Below are positions 48,301 through 56,588 of a stretch of 64,000 nucleotides of DNA, piece after piece; position 1 is the first letter of the stretch; each line of letters starts with the position of its first letter. Made by a program: the position numbers and the translations under genes. This DNA is from Orbus hercynius (GTDB taxonomy: Bacteria > Pseudomonadota > Gammaproteobacteria > Enterobacterales > Orbaceae), in the NCBI RefSeq assembly GCF_003634275.1, contig NZ_RBWY01000001.1, forward strand, positions 1 through 64,000, given 5' to 3'. Under the pieces are notes generated by a model. It searched no databases and was not told the origin of the DNA. It saw nothing but the letters and a program-made list of their open reading frames with translations.

Positions 48301-50495
48301 GTGATAACCGTTATAATAATAGTATGGCGGTTGGTGGTAAAAAGCCACTGACGATTATAAATATAGTGGCTCAGCAACTTAAAACGATTACTTTAAACTC
48401 ACGTGGTGAAGCAGAAATCGATCTGGCTATTCCCGATTTTAATGGTGAATTGCGTATCATGGCACAAGCTTGGGATAAAGATCGTTTTGGCTATGCCGAA
48501 AAAAATATAACTGTCAGTGCACCGATTGTTGCTGAACTCTCAACGCCAAGTTTTTTGGCGGGTGGCGATAAAACAATATTGGCATTCGAGCTGCGAAACT
48601 TGACTGATTTAGTTCAAGATATTAGCCTTACTTTACATTCACAAGGGCCTATTTCTATACTTAATAAACACGTTCCAACCCAAGTACAGCTCGCGCCACA
48701 AGAGCACAAAGTTATGCCAATTACCACCGAGGCTCATTATGGATTTGGTCAGGGGCAGATTAACGTTGAGATTGGTAATATTAAGCTAATTGATGGGCAG
48801 ACTTACCAACTTGCTCGGTCATGGAACATAGGCGTAAGACCTCCTTATTCAGCTACCTCACGTATCTCATCAGCTGCTCTCAACGGCGGTGAAGGCTGGA
48901 GTTTATCTCCGTCCGTGTTAACCGATTTGATTGATAATACCGTTGAAGCTGAGATTGTGCTATCACACAACTTACCTTTTAACCTCGCTAGGTATATTAA
49001 ATCCTTATATGATTACCAATATAATTGTTTAGAACAGACGATCAGCCGTTTATATCCTTTGTTATATGTTAATGAAGAACAACTAGCCAAACTCGGCATT
49101 AATATTGGCTCAGATCAACAGCGCCGTGACATGGTACAAATGAAAATTGATCATCTGTTTGGCATGCAGCGAACTAATGGCAGTTTTGGTTTATGGAGCC
49201 AAGAGAATAATGAGGAGTATTGGTTAACCGTTTACGCGACAGAATTTTTATTACGTGCGAAAGAACATGGTTACCAAGTTAATCAACAAGGTCTGGCAAA
49301 AGCATTGGAAAGGATTGAACAATATTTGTATGAACCTTCAGCATTTTATAATCTAACGGGTTATTATAATCCTGATGCTGAGGATTATATTGAATTCTCA
49401 ACTAAAGCATATGCCGCGTTAATTTTAGCACAGCAAAAGAAAATTACGCCGGCAATGCGTAACGAGCTTAAACGGCTATATCAACAAGTAAAAAGTAATG
49501 CAAACGGTGCATTATTATCACCTTTACCTATTATGCAACTCGCGATTGCTTCTAAGTTGACCGGAAATTATCGCAGTACCCAAGATTTATTCGATATCGC
49601 CATATCGACGCCTCGCGATACACAGTATTATTGGTTGGGGGATTATGGTAGTGTGATTCGTGATAAAGCGCAAATCTATAATTTGATGACTCAATATGAA
49701 TTAGCTACTGATATGCAAGCTGACTATTTATTAGATTTATCAAATAGTCTAAAAACAGAGTTGTATTTGTCTACTCAAGAACTAAGTACGTTATTTATGG
49801 TAAGTTGGAATAGCTTACCACCTCAACAACAAGAAGTATTTAGTGTTTTATTAAATAATAAAGAGAAAATAAAATCAAATGAGACAATCTATCGAACTCT
49901 TGGGCCGAAAGAATTGTCCGCAGGTATTAGTGTGCATAATCCTTATAATGCAGCGCCGCTTTATGTCCAATTTTTGTTATCGGGATATACTAAGAAAATG
50001 CCAAAACCGACAGCAAGCGACGGCATATTAACTATTTCAAGGCAATATTATGATATTCAAGGTAAATTGATAACAGGTAGCGAATTGAAAGTTGGTGATT
50101 TAGCTATAGTCATGTTAGATGTTTCAGCTAGCCGAGTGATTAATGATGCGATGGTGGTCGATATGATTCCCGCTGGACTTGTACTTGAAAACCCAAATTT
50201 ACCTAATAACAGCATTGATATACATGCCCTACCTGAATTGAGAGAACTTGTTAAACAAAGCAGTTTGACAAATATTAAACATCAAGAGTATCTCAATGAT
50301 CGTTATGTCGCAGCAGTTGATATTAATACCAATACGGCTAAAGATCGATATAGTGCTAAGATTATCTATCTTGCCAGAGCTGTTACAGCAGGGGAGTATA
50401 TTGTTCCCTCTCCATATGTTGAGTCAATGTATAAACCAGCTTGGAATGGTGTGGGTAATACGATTGGTGTTATGACAATTACCGGCCCTAATTAA
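45381..50495 (+). CDS. yfhM: Bacterial alpha-2-macroglobulin lipoprotein YfhM
   Basis: A periplasmic protease trap with a reactive thioester, thought to protect the cell when the outer membrane is breached. The 1704-residue precursor has a signal ending LLWGC with lipidated Cys20 followed by Asp21, the residue that keeps lipoproteins in the inner membrane. MG domains cover most of the protein; the thioester CLEQ is at 1216-1219 in the alpha-helical toroid (about 1170-1480). HLNALLRDADG, RRDYYWSWSDSEGWQ and FNGELRIMAQAWDKD match E. coli YfhM. The following gene encodes PBP1C, the conserved partner thought to repair peptidoglycan. Confidence 0.95.
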   Translation: MKCSINYLLLCCISLLLWGCDNTDKSVNSSTDNGEYSIIIESDNSPIDYSDSISSATPVSENGELVLDETLQKNYSNKPLSVLDSAEMIIDGASTLVITFSIPLDSKQDFNRLLRLVEEGKGDVDGHWELSSNGRELRHRYLAPSTKLTLSIDKSLTAINSKQLKMQYKKTLVTRHRSPMVGFTSNGSLLPSKSMTGLPITTLNVNQIDVNFFRIKSDQIHDFMQNYSSAKQLSVWDAESTLSYADLVYSARFELTPRLNIQENKIIDLGHIEALKAEGTYIAILNQSGKYNYSNPMTIFSISNIGIVVHEYEKGKLSAFAHRLDDGSALADITLTALCSKKDKQCSPVTVRTNQQGYAQLKLNANVQYRLVTASDGHQMSFVDIEHHALDLSEFNVLGAPFYQKQIFTFGPRDLYHPNEIVHLNALLRDADGQLLPEQPIKTQIISPTGQIIKDFVWKSVNANSGFYQTEFIIPANAATGKWLFKFNLGDDIYRYHYFSVEDFLPERMAITLKSESVRPILTSQNASFTVKGWYLYGAPASGNELQAIIATAQERQVPQLTDFQIGSVTEANLVRQINHIEQTLNSQGFANMTIDKQNWSDIKSPINITLQASILDVGGRPIIRKATQSVWPAERMPAIRPLFGQSQYYDWSLGQYVSAPVLGLGENANFEVAYVDQDGNKLAANKLIVRIVKERRDYYWSWSDSEGWQSKYDSKEFIVLDDNLKIAENGIGKVSFLPDDSGSYRIEVIDPKSALMSSVRFWSGYSWGDNADHRAEVRPDQVKLTLDKSSYRPGDTAKVHMDAPVSGSGYISLETNDGNLWMKKVNVGKGGIDVEIPIKNWGRHDIYVSAIVIRPSTDSTLETIKRAVGLLYLPMDTSDRQLAVTLDVPPKVNPEKVVKVKVKVSNNTIKDRQITVLLSAVDSGVLNITHFMTPDPYSAFLGRKRYNVEQFDVYGKLIEGAGSRVGIGFGGDSDNRYNNSMAVGGKKPLTIINIVAQQLKTITLNSRGEAEIDLAIPDFNGELRIMAQAWDKDRFGYAEKNITVSAPIVAELSTPSFLAGGDKTILAFELRNLTDLVQDISLTLHSQGPISILNKHVPTQVQLAPQEHKVMPITTEAHYGFGQGQINVEIGNIKLIDGQTYQLARSWNIGVRPPYSATSRISSAALNGGEGWSLSPSVLTDLIDNTVEAEIVLSHNLPFNLARYIKSLYDYQYNCLEQTISRLYPLLYVNEEQLAKLGINIGSDQQRRDMVQMKIDHLFGMQRTNGSFGLWSQENNEEYWLTVYATEFLLRAKEHGYQVNQQGLAKALERIEQYLYEPSAFYNLTGYYNPDAEDYIEFSTKAYAALILAQQKKITPAMRNELKRLYQQVKSNANGALLSPLPIMQLAIASKLTGNYRSTQDLFDIAISTPRDTQYYWLGDYGSVIRDKAQIYNLMTQYELATDMQADYLLDLSNSLKTELYLSTQELSTLFMVSWNSLPPQQQEVFSVLLNNKEKIKSNETIYRTLGPKELSAGISVHNPYNAAPLYVQFLLSGYTKKMPKPTASDGILTISRQYYDIQGKLITGSELKVGDLAIVMLDVSASRVINDAMVVDMIPAGLVLENPNLPNNSIDIHALPELRELVKQSSLTNIKHQEYLNDRYVAAVDINTNTAKDRYSAKIIYLARAVTAGEYIVPSPYVESMYKPAWNGVGNTIGVMTITGPN

Positions 50496-50627
50496 ACATA
50501 AGCGGCTTCAGGTTATTTGCTAGTGATTTAGCTTATGACCTGAAAATAGTTATAATTTCTTATTTTGCAGTATTGTGCTTGGTGTTTGGCATTATGCCAA
50601 CATAATCTTTACGATTAATATTACAAC

Positions 50628-52961
50628 ATGAAACTAAAAAAATTACTCTTTGCGGCCGTGACTCTACCTGCTCTTTTTTTCGTTGCATTTATTATTGCTG
50701 ATGCATTATTACCTTTACCGATGACTGAATTAAAGCCTACGCAGACGATTCTTGCTCAAAATGGCGTGCCGATGTGGCGATTTGCCGACAGTAATGGTAT
50801 TTGGCGCTACCCAATTACGTTAGATGATGTTCCTGATTATTATCTACAAGCTTTGCTAACTTACGAAGATCGTCATTTTTATCAGCATGCTGGTATTGAT
50901 TTTTTGGCAATATTACGAGCTGCATATCAAAATATTACGAATCGAAAAATTGTCTCGGGTGGTAGTACTATCTCAATGCAAGTTGCACGCATTATTGATC
51001 CTCATCAGCGCACAATTATAGGGAAATTTAGGCAATTATTTCGCGCATTACAATTAGAATGGCATTACAGTAAAGCTGAAATTTTAACGCTATATATTAA
51101 TCGGGCTCCCTATGGTGGTATGATCGAAGGAATCGGTGCTGCAAGTTGGTCATATTTAGGTAAAGCACCGAGTGAGCTAACGCGCAGTGAGGCCGCTCTG
51201 TTTGCCGTTATACCTCAAGCACCCAGTCGCCTTAGACCCGACAGATATCCTGATAAGGCACAAAAAGCACGGGATAAAGTGCTCGCGAGATTACAAACCT
51301 ATCAAGTTTGGTCTGCTGAAGTGATAGCACAAGTTAAACAAGAAGAAGTATGGATTTATCCCCGTAAGACGCCCCGATTAGCGCCGTTATTATCGCGTCG
51401 ATTAAGTCAATCTTATCCTGCCAAATCAATTATCCGTTCGACCATTGACGAACCGCTCCAATATGCACTTGAAGATATGGCACTTAATTGGAAAAATCAG
51501 TTATTGCCTAAAAGCTCATTAGCTATTTTAGTGGTTGATCATACTGATATGACCGTAAAAGGTTATGTGGGTTCGGTTGATTTTCGTGATGCAAGTCGCC
51601 TTGGTCAAGTTGATATGATCAAATCTTACCGTTCGCCAGGATCAACATTGAAACCTTTTCTATATGGCTTAGCACTTAATGACGGTATGATTCATTCTGA
51701 ATCATTATTGCAAGACGTACCGAGAATATCATCTCAGTACCGACCTAAGAATTTTGATACTGACTATCATGGTCCGGTGAGCGTGAGTGACGCGTTGCAG
51801 CGCTCACTAAACTTACCGGCAGTGCAGTTAATGGAGCTTTACGGCGCAACTCGTTTTACTAGCCAACTTAATTCTATTGGTTTGGAGCTGTCTTCACTAG
51901 AAAATCAGCCTAATATCAGCTATATTCTTGGCGGGGTATCGGTCAGGATGGATCAGTTGGTCAGTGCATATGGCGCGTTTGCTCGGCAAGGAAATGTTGC
52001 ACCGTTACGTTTTACACTTGATGAACCGTTATTAGATAAAAGATTGATAAATAAGGGAAGTGCATGGGTGATTCGTCAGATCCTGGCTTTGCAGCCCGTT
52101 CCTATGTTAAAACAATCAAATAATCCGATTGTTCCTTTGGCATGGAAAACCGGTACGAGCTATGGTTATCGTGATGCGTGGGCAATTGGTATCAATCCTC
52201 GTTATCTTATCGGTATTTGGGTAGGAAGGCCAGATGGTACACCAGTTGTTGGGCAATATGGTACCCTTAGCGCTGTGCCCATTTTACAGCAGGTTAATTC
52301 GATTTTATTGAATAAGCAACGTAGCTTAAATCGTGATTTACCAACCGATCCGAAACCTGAATCGGTACGAGTCGCCAATATTTGTTGGCCGACAGGCCAA
52401 GAGCTCGATAGCTCGGATGAAAATTGCCATCGGCAAAAACGGGCTTGGATTGTCAATGACATGATTCCGCCAACGCTAGAACAGCTGCACATGTTAAAAA
52501 ATAATCTCTACCGTTCAGGTACTATTACGATTTGGATTAATAAACGAGGATTAAGAGTTAATGCTGATTGTGTAGGGGCAACTAAAAAAGAGATTGCGCT
52601 TTGGCCTATCGAATTAGAAGGCTGGATTTTGGCAAAAGAAACCCGACAAACCTTAATTCCACCGACCGATTTATCGTGTCCGGCACTCGGCGATAACCAA
52701 TCATTTCCCCTTTTAATTACCGGTATTCGCGCTAATGAAGTATTGCGTGCTCTACCCAATCAAGCTCAAATTACAATGACACTTAACAGCCAAGGCGGCA
52801 ACGGTACTCGATGGTGGTTTTTAGATGGTAACTTAATGACTGAAACGATCAGTAATACGGCATTTACTGTCACTTTAAATGTTAATGATAAAGGTCGGCA
52901 TGATTTATTATTATTGGACGAAAGCGGACAAATTGATAGAATATACTTTCATATTCAATAA
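50628..52961 (+). CDS. pbpC: Penicillin-binding protein 1C
   Basis: A bifunctional class A PBP. A membrane anchor lies at about residues 7-27. The GT51 transglycosylase domain follows, with catalytic Glu80 in TYEDRHFYQHAGID and GGSTISMQVARII. The transpeptidase domain has Ser339 in SPGSTLKPF, SLN in QRSLNLPAVQ and KTG at 507-509. The last 100 residues are the BiPBP_C domain (ending SGQIDRIYFHIQ). Size matches E. coli PBP1C (770). It follows yfhM by 132 bases and is followed by ndk after 14 bases. Confidence 0.96.
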   Translation: MKLKKLLFAAVTLPALFFVAFIIADALLPLPMTELKPTQTILAQNGVPMWRFADSNGIWRYPITLDDVPDYYLQALLTYEDRHFYQHAGIDFLAILRAAYQNITNRKIVSGGSTISMQVARIIDPHQRTIIGKFRQLFRALQLEWHYSKAEILTLYINRAPYGGMIEGIGAASWSYLGKAPSELTRSEAALFAVIPQAPSRLRPDRYPDKAQKARDKVLARLQTYQVWSAEVIAQVKQEEVWIYPRKTPRLAPLLSRRLSQSYPAKSIIRSTIDEPLQYALEDMALNWKNQLLPKSSLAILVVDHTDMTVKGYVGSVDFRDASRLGQVDMIKSYRSPGSTLKPFLYGLALNDGMIHSESLLQDVPRISSQYRPKNFDTDYHGPVSVSDALQRSLNLPAVQLMELYGATRFTSQLNSIGLELSSLENQPNISYILGGVSVRMDQLVSAYGAFARQGNVAPLRFTLDEPLLDKRLINKGSAWVIRQILALQPVPMLKQSNNPIVPLAWKTGTSYGYRDAWAIGINPRYLIGIWVGRPDGTPVVGQYGTLSAVPILQQVNSILLNKQRSLNRDLPTDPKPESVRVANICWPTGQELDSSDENCHRQKRAWIVNDMIPPTLEQLHMLKNNLYRSGTITIWINKRGLRVNADCVGATKKEIALWPIELEGWILAKETRQTLIPPTDLSCPALGDNQSFPLLITGIRANEVLRALPNQAQITMTLNSQGGNGTRWWFLDGNLMTETISNTAFTVTLNVNDKGRHDLLLLDESGQIDRIYFHIQ

Positions 52962-52975
52962 TAAGGTAGAGCCGT

Positions 52976-53398
52976 ATGAGTGCAGAAAGAACATTATCAA
53001 TTATTAAACCCAATGCGGTGAAAAAACGGTTGATTGGTAAAATTGAAGAACGGCTTGTACAAGCAAAGTTAGATATTATTGCCATGAAAATGGTTCATCT
53101 CACGAAAGAGCAGGCTGAAGGTTTTTATGCGGAGCACCAAGGTAAACCCTTTTTTGATGGACTGGTGCGATTTATGACATCCGGTCCAGTTGTTGTGCAA
53201 GTCTTAACTGGTGAAAATGCTATTTGCCGTTACCGTGAAGTCATGGGGGCAACCGATCTGGCAAAAGCGTTAGCGGGAACTTTGCGCTATGATTTTGCCG
53301 ATAGCATTACTGAAAATGCGGTACATGGTTCTGATTCTCCCCAATCTGCTGAGCGTGAAATTGCGTATTTTTTTGCTGATGACGAGATTTTTGATTAA
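52976..53398 (+). CDS. ndk: Nucleoside diphosphate kinase
   Basis: Ndk equalises nucleoside triphosphate pools through a phosphohistidine. The 140-residue protein has the active-site His117 in NAVHGSDSP. It begins [14 protein letters not shown] and has [13 protein letters not shown]. Length is near the E. coli 143. A ribosome-binding AAGGTAGAG lies upstream. The order yfhM-pbpC-ndk is the E. coli one. Confidence 0.98.
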   Translation: MSAERTLSIIKPNAVKKRLIGKIEERLVQAKLDIIAMKMVHLTKEQAEGFYAEHQGKPFFDGLVRFMTSGPVVVQVLTGENAICRYREVMGATDLAKALAGTLRYDFADSITENAVHGSDSPQSAEREIAYFFADDEIFD

Positions 53399-53412
53399 GT
53401 CATTGGTAAGAA

Positions 53413-53434
53413 CAAGGCACTGATTAGTGCCTTG
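53413..53434. terminator. Hairpin between convergent ndk and raiA
   Basis: CAAGGCAC (53413-53420) and GTGCCTTG (53427-53434) are exact complements with a six-base loop. It lies between two converging genes and can serve both, although the T-runs are weak on either side. Confidence 0.6.
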
Positions 53435-53443
53435 ATTGCTAGA

Positions 53444-53773
53444 TTAAACCTCTTCTGGCGTATAATCTTTTATACTTTCATGGGCGCGTCTTGCTTCACC
53501 TTTGTGTTGTAATTTATTTAACTGTTTTTCAAGTTTACTAATCAGTTCATTGACAGCAGTGTACATATCATCGTGTTTTGCGGAGGCAACTAACGGAGTT
53601 CCTTTCGTGGCAATGGTTGCATCAATAATAAATCCGTCTGGTTCTTTTGATAAAATAAAATGAGGATTAATAAGCTGCGCATGCCATTTATCAAGTTTAG
53701 CAAACTTTTCTTCTATGTAGCTTCTGATTGCAGGGGTGATATCCATTTGTTTACTGGTAATACTTAAAGTCAT
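53444..53773 (-). CDS. raiA: Ribosome-associated inhibitor RaiA (YfiA, hibernation factor)
   Basis: A 109-residue protein of the HPF/RaiA family that binds the 30S decoding centre and stalls ribosomes in slow growth. It begins [21 protein letters not shown] and contains [15 protein letters not shown] and the ribosome-binding [17 protein letters not shown]. The short C-terminal extension after residue 98 ([10 protein letters not shown]) separates RaiA from the shorter HPF and from long HPF. AAAGGAGGTCACTT gives a very strong ribosome-binding site, fitting a protein needed in quantity. Confidence 0.94.
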   Translation of the reverse strand: MTLSITSKQMDITPAIRSYIEEKFAKLDKWHAQLINPHFILSKEPDGFIIDATIATKGTPLVASAKHDDMYTAVNELISKLEKQLNKLQHKGEARRAHESIKDYTPEEV

Positions 53774-53945
53774 AAGTGACCTCCTTTCTGTTTACTAACA
53801 AATACCATCAAAATATTCATTACTGACTACATTGGCAAATTATTTTAAAAAGGTCAATACGTTATTCTTAACTCAGTTACCTTTAACCGAAAATTTACAA
53901 AAAATAGGAAATATCACTGAGTTATCATCGCATCATTATTTGTGC

Positions 53946-54587
53946 TTAATCATTGCCGTAACCAGAGTCGGGGATGGGTTTATGATCTAAATAGGCTTTA
54001 CCATCGCGCATTTCCAGTCTGTTGTCACAAAACCATTTTATCACCAGTGGGTAGATCTGGTGCTCCTGAGCAATCACACGCTCAATCACGTCTGACTCTT
54101 CATCGTTGCTAAATATGGGCACTTTAGCTTGTAAAACAATTGGTCCGCCATCCAACTCTTCGGTAACAAAATGTACCGTGGTGCCGTGATCGCCATCTCC
54201 CGCTTCAATGGCCCGGCGATGGGTATGTAGTCCTGGGTACTTAGGTAACAGTGAGGGATGAATGTTTAGCATTTTACCGATATAACGCTGGACAAAATCG
54301 GCCGATAAGATACGCATATAGCCTGCTAAAACAATTAAATCGGGCTGATAGTGATCGATTTGCTTGGCGACCATTTGATCGAATGCTTCCCGCGATGAAT
54401 AATCCTGATGATTAATCACGTGAGTTGCAATATGAGCTTGTTTAGCGCGCTCAAGTGCATAAACATCTGCTTTGTTACTGATTACTGCAACAATCTGGCC
54501 ATTGATCTGTTTGGTGTGGCAGGCATCAATAATAGCTTGTAGATTTGAACCGCTGCCAGAAACAAGGACGACAATTTTTTTTATCAT
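53946..54587 (-). CDS. purN: Phosphoribosylglycinamide formyltransferase PurN
   Basis: PurN formylates GAR with 10-formyl-tetrahydrofolate, the third step of purine synthesis. The 213-residue protein begins KKIVVLVSGSGSNLQAIID. The catalytic asparagine and histidine lie in MLNIHPSLLPKYPGLHTH (about residues 107-109) and the aspartate in GTTVHFVTEELDGGP (about 145). purM lies just upstream in E. coli order, but an intrinsic terminator stands between the two. Confidence 0.97.
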   Translation of the reverse strand: MIKKIVVLVSGSGSNLQAIIDACHTKQINGQIVAVISNKADVYALERAKQAHIATHVINHQDYSSREAFDQMVAKQIDHYQPDLIVLAGYMRILSADFVQRYIGKMLNIHPSLLPKYPGLHTHRRAIEAGDGDHGTTVHFVTEELDGGPIVLQAKVPIFSNDEESDVIERVIAQEHQIYPLVIKWFCDNRLEMRDGKAYLDHKPIPDSGYGND

Positions 54588-54623
54588 GACGATTTATACT
54601 CTGCATTGATTAAAAATAGAGGT

Positions 54624-54645
54624 AAAAAAGGCGATTGCTCGCCTT
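54624..54645 (-). terminator. Intrinsic terminator or attenuator between purM and purN
   Basis: Read on the minus strand, AAGGCGA (54645-54639) pairs with TCGCCTT (54634-54628) around a four-base loop and is followed directly by a T-run (complement of 54629-54624). It lies after the purM stop and about 37 bases before the purN start. Confidence 0.78.
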
Positions 54646-54655
54646 ATTATCGTAT

Positions 54656-55693
54656 TTATTTTATCACGACACGTTCTGGTGAATCGGATGCTTTTATCTC
54701 ACCTAATAACCAAGCTTGTTCACCGTGCTGATTGAGTATTTTTATTGCATGTTCTACGGATTGTTTTGGCATAACAATAATTAAGCCGACACCACAGTTA
54801 AAAGTGCGGTACATTTCATGCTTAGCAACGTGGCCTGCTCGTTGTAGCCAATTGAAGACGGATGGCCATTGCCAGCTCTGTTCATTAATAATAGCTTGTG
54901 TGTTTTCTGGTAACACACGAGGAATATTTTCCCAGAAGCCGCCGCCGGTAATATGAGCAATGGCATGAACATCAACTTGCTCAATAAGATGTAAGACCGA
55001 TTGTACGTAAATCTTTGTTGGAGCCAACAAGTGTGCTGTAAGAGGCTTGCCATCTAATTGTTCTTGGTCTGGGTTTACACCGCTAACTTCAATAATTTTT
55101 CTGACTAATGAATAACCATTGGAGTGGGGACCACTCGATGCTAAAGCGATAATGGCATCACCCTCTTGAACCTTGCTGCCATCAATAATTTTGGCTTTTT
55201 CGACTACGCCGACACAAAAACCAGCGATATCATAATCATCACCATGATACATGCCGGGCATTTCAGCCGTTTCACCACCGACTAAAGCACAGCCTGATTG
55301 TTTACAGCCTTCGGCAATGCCAGTAACAACCGTTGCGGCAACATCAACATTTAACTTGCCTGTTGCATAATAATCTAAGAAAAATAGCGGCTCAGCACCT
55401 TGTACAATGAGATCATTCACGCACATCGCAACTAAATCAATGCCGATGGTATCGTGCGAATTGAGATCGATGGCTAAACGCAGTTTGGTTCCGACGCCAT
55501 CAGTACCCGACACAAGAATGGGTTCTTGATATTTTTGAGGAATTGCACATAAGGCACCAAATCCCCCTAAACCACCAAGAACTTCGTTACGGCGAGTCTC
55601 TTTTACGACATGTTTTATTCGATTGACTAATTCATTGCCGGCATCGATATCAACACCAGCATCTTTATAACTTAAAGATGTTTTATCTGACAC
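54656..55693 (-). CDS. purM: Phosphoribosylformylglycinamidine cyclo-ligase PurM
   Basis: PurM closes the imidazole ring to form AIR, using ATP. The 345-residue protein has [17 protein letters not shown] at the N-terminus, [30 protein letters not shown] and [16 protein letters not shown], all family blocks. The start is GTG with GAGGG about seven bases upstream. No PurR-like operator was recognised upstream. It is transcribed toward purN, divergent from rpsO. Confidence 0.97.
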   Translation of the reverse strand: MSDKTSLSYKDAGVDIDAGNELVNRIKHVVKETRRNEVLGGLGGFGALCAIPQKYQEPILVSGTDGVGTKLRLAIDLNSHDTIGIDLVAMCVNDLIVQGAEPLFFLDYYATGKLNVDVAATVVTGIAEGCKQSGCALVGGETAEMPGMYHGDDYDIAGFCVGVVEKAKIIDGSKVQEGDAIIALASSGPHSNGYSLVRKIIEVSGVNPDQEQLDGKPLTAHLLAPTKIYVQSVLHLIEQVDVHAIAHITGGGFWENIPRVLPENTQAIINEQSWQWPSVFNWLQRAGHVAKHEMYRTFNCGVGLIIVMPKQSVEHAIKILNQHGEQAWLLGEIKASDSPERVVIK

Positions 55694-56020
55694 AGTAAAA
55701 CCCTCAAGGTCAATTGTAAGGTGAAATGAAGTTATATTCTAACAGTGTTAACTTATTATGGCGATAATGATTATTGCTTAATTTGTATTCTTTTGGTGAT
55801 GGGAAGTTAAGGTAATGAGTTAATCAATTCTATTCAACATTAAGTGCGAACAATACGATACCTAATTCTACTACCGAGTCTATCGTGTGCTGATAAATAT
55901 CAAGGCAATTTATTGCAATTTGGTTAAATTCAGCTATAATCTTTAACCTCTTACGGAAAGCGCTGGATTAGAGATCGGCCTTTCTTGGTGTTGATAATTT
56001 AATATTTTTTAGGAGTTACT
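55694..56020. other. Intergenic region between divergent purM and rpsO
   Basis: This 327-base stretch holds the rpsO promoter (55913-55940) and about 80 bases of rpsO leader, which in relatives folds into a pseudoknot bound by S15 for autoregulation. The purM promoter must lie in its left half but no clear boxes stand out. I see no gene in it. Confidence 0.6.
55913..55940 (+). promoter_or_regulatory. rpsO promoter
   Basis: TTGCAA (55913-55918), a 16-base spacer and a perfect TATAAT (55935-55940) stand about 80 bases before the rpsO ATG, leaving room for the regulatory leader. Confidence 0.82.
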
Positions 56021-56290
56021 ATGTCTCTAAGTACAGAAAGCGTTGCACAAATCGTTGCAGAACATGGTCGTGGTGCAAATGATACGGGTTCTACAGAGGT
56101 GCAAGTTGCGCTTTTAACTGCGCGTATTAATGATTTACAAGGTCATTTTTCTGAACATAAAAAAGATCACCATAGCCGTCGTGGTTTATTACGTATGGTT
56201 TCTAGCCGTCGTAAATTACTTGATTATTTAAAACGTACTGATGTTGAGCGTTATAATCAATTAATCAAAAAATTAGGTCTACGTCGTTAA
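56021..56290 (+). CDS. rpsO: 30S ribosomal protein S15
   Basis: S15 is an early-binding small-subunit protein that contacts the 16S central domain. The 89-residue protein has the E. coli length and contains [41 protein letters not shown] and the ending [17 protein letters not shown] provides the ribosome-binding site. pnp, the usual downstream neighbour, is absent; a strong terminator follows instead. Confidence 0.98.
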   Translation: MSLSTESVAQIVAEHGRGANDTGSTEVQVALLTARINDLQGHFSEHKKDHHSRRGLLRMVSSRRKLLDYLKRTDVERYNQLIKKLGLRR

Positions 56291-56307
56291 TTCTGTCAGC
56301 TTTTTAG

Positions 56308-56334
56308 AAAGGGGTAATTATTACCCCTTTTTTT
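56308..56334 (+). terminator. Intrinsic terminator after rpsO
   Basis: AAAGGGGTAA (56308-56317) pairs with TTACCCCTTT (56321-56330), and the T-run continues to 56334. A strong, classical terminator. Confidence 0.94.
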
Positions 56335-56588
56335 ATCTCGATCATTTTATTTTGCATATTAAATACACATTGATTGTATTTATTATCACCTTTCAAAGCG
56401 ATCGCAATATTGAATTGCTATAATGAGAAAATAGTTTTATAAATTAAATGGTTATTGTTTTTTAGTCACTATTTAATCACTGCGTTTTGTTTAATTATTA
56501 AGCAATCGATTGATTTCATGTCTTGCGTACATCTTTTTTCTCTCTATTATTTTCACAATGCAATGTCGCATATTTTTGAGATAACCTC

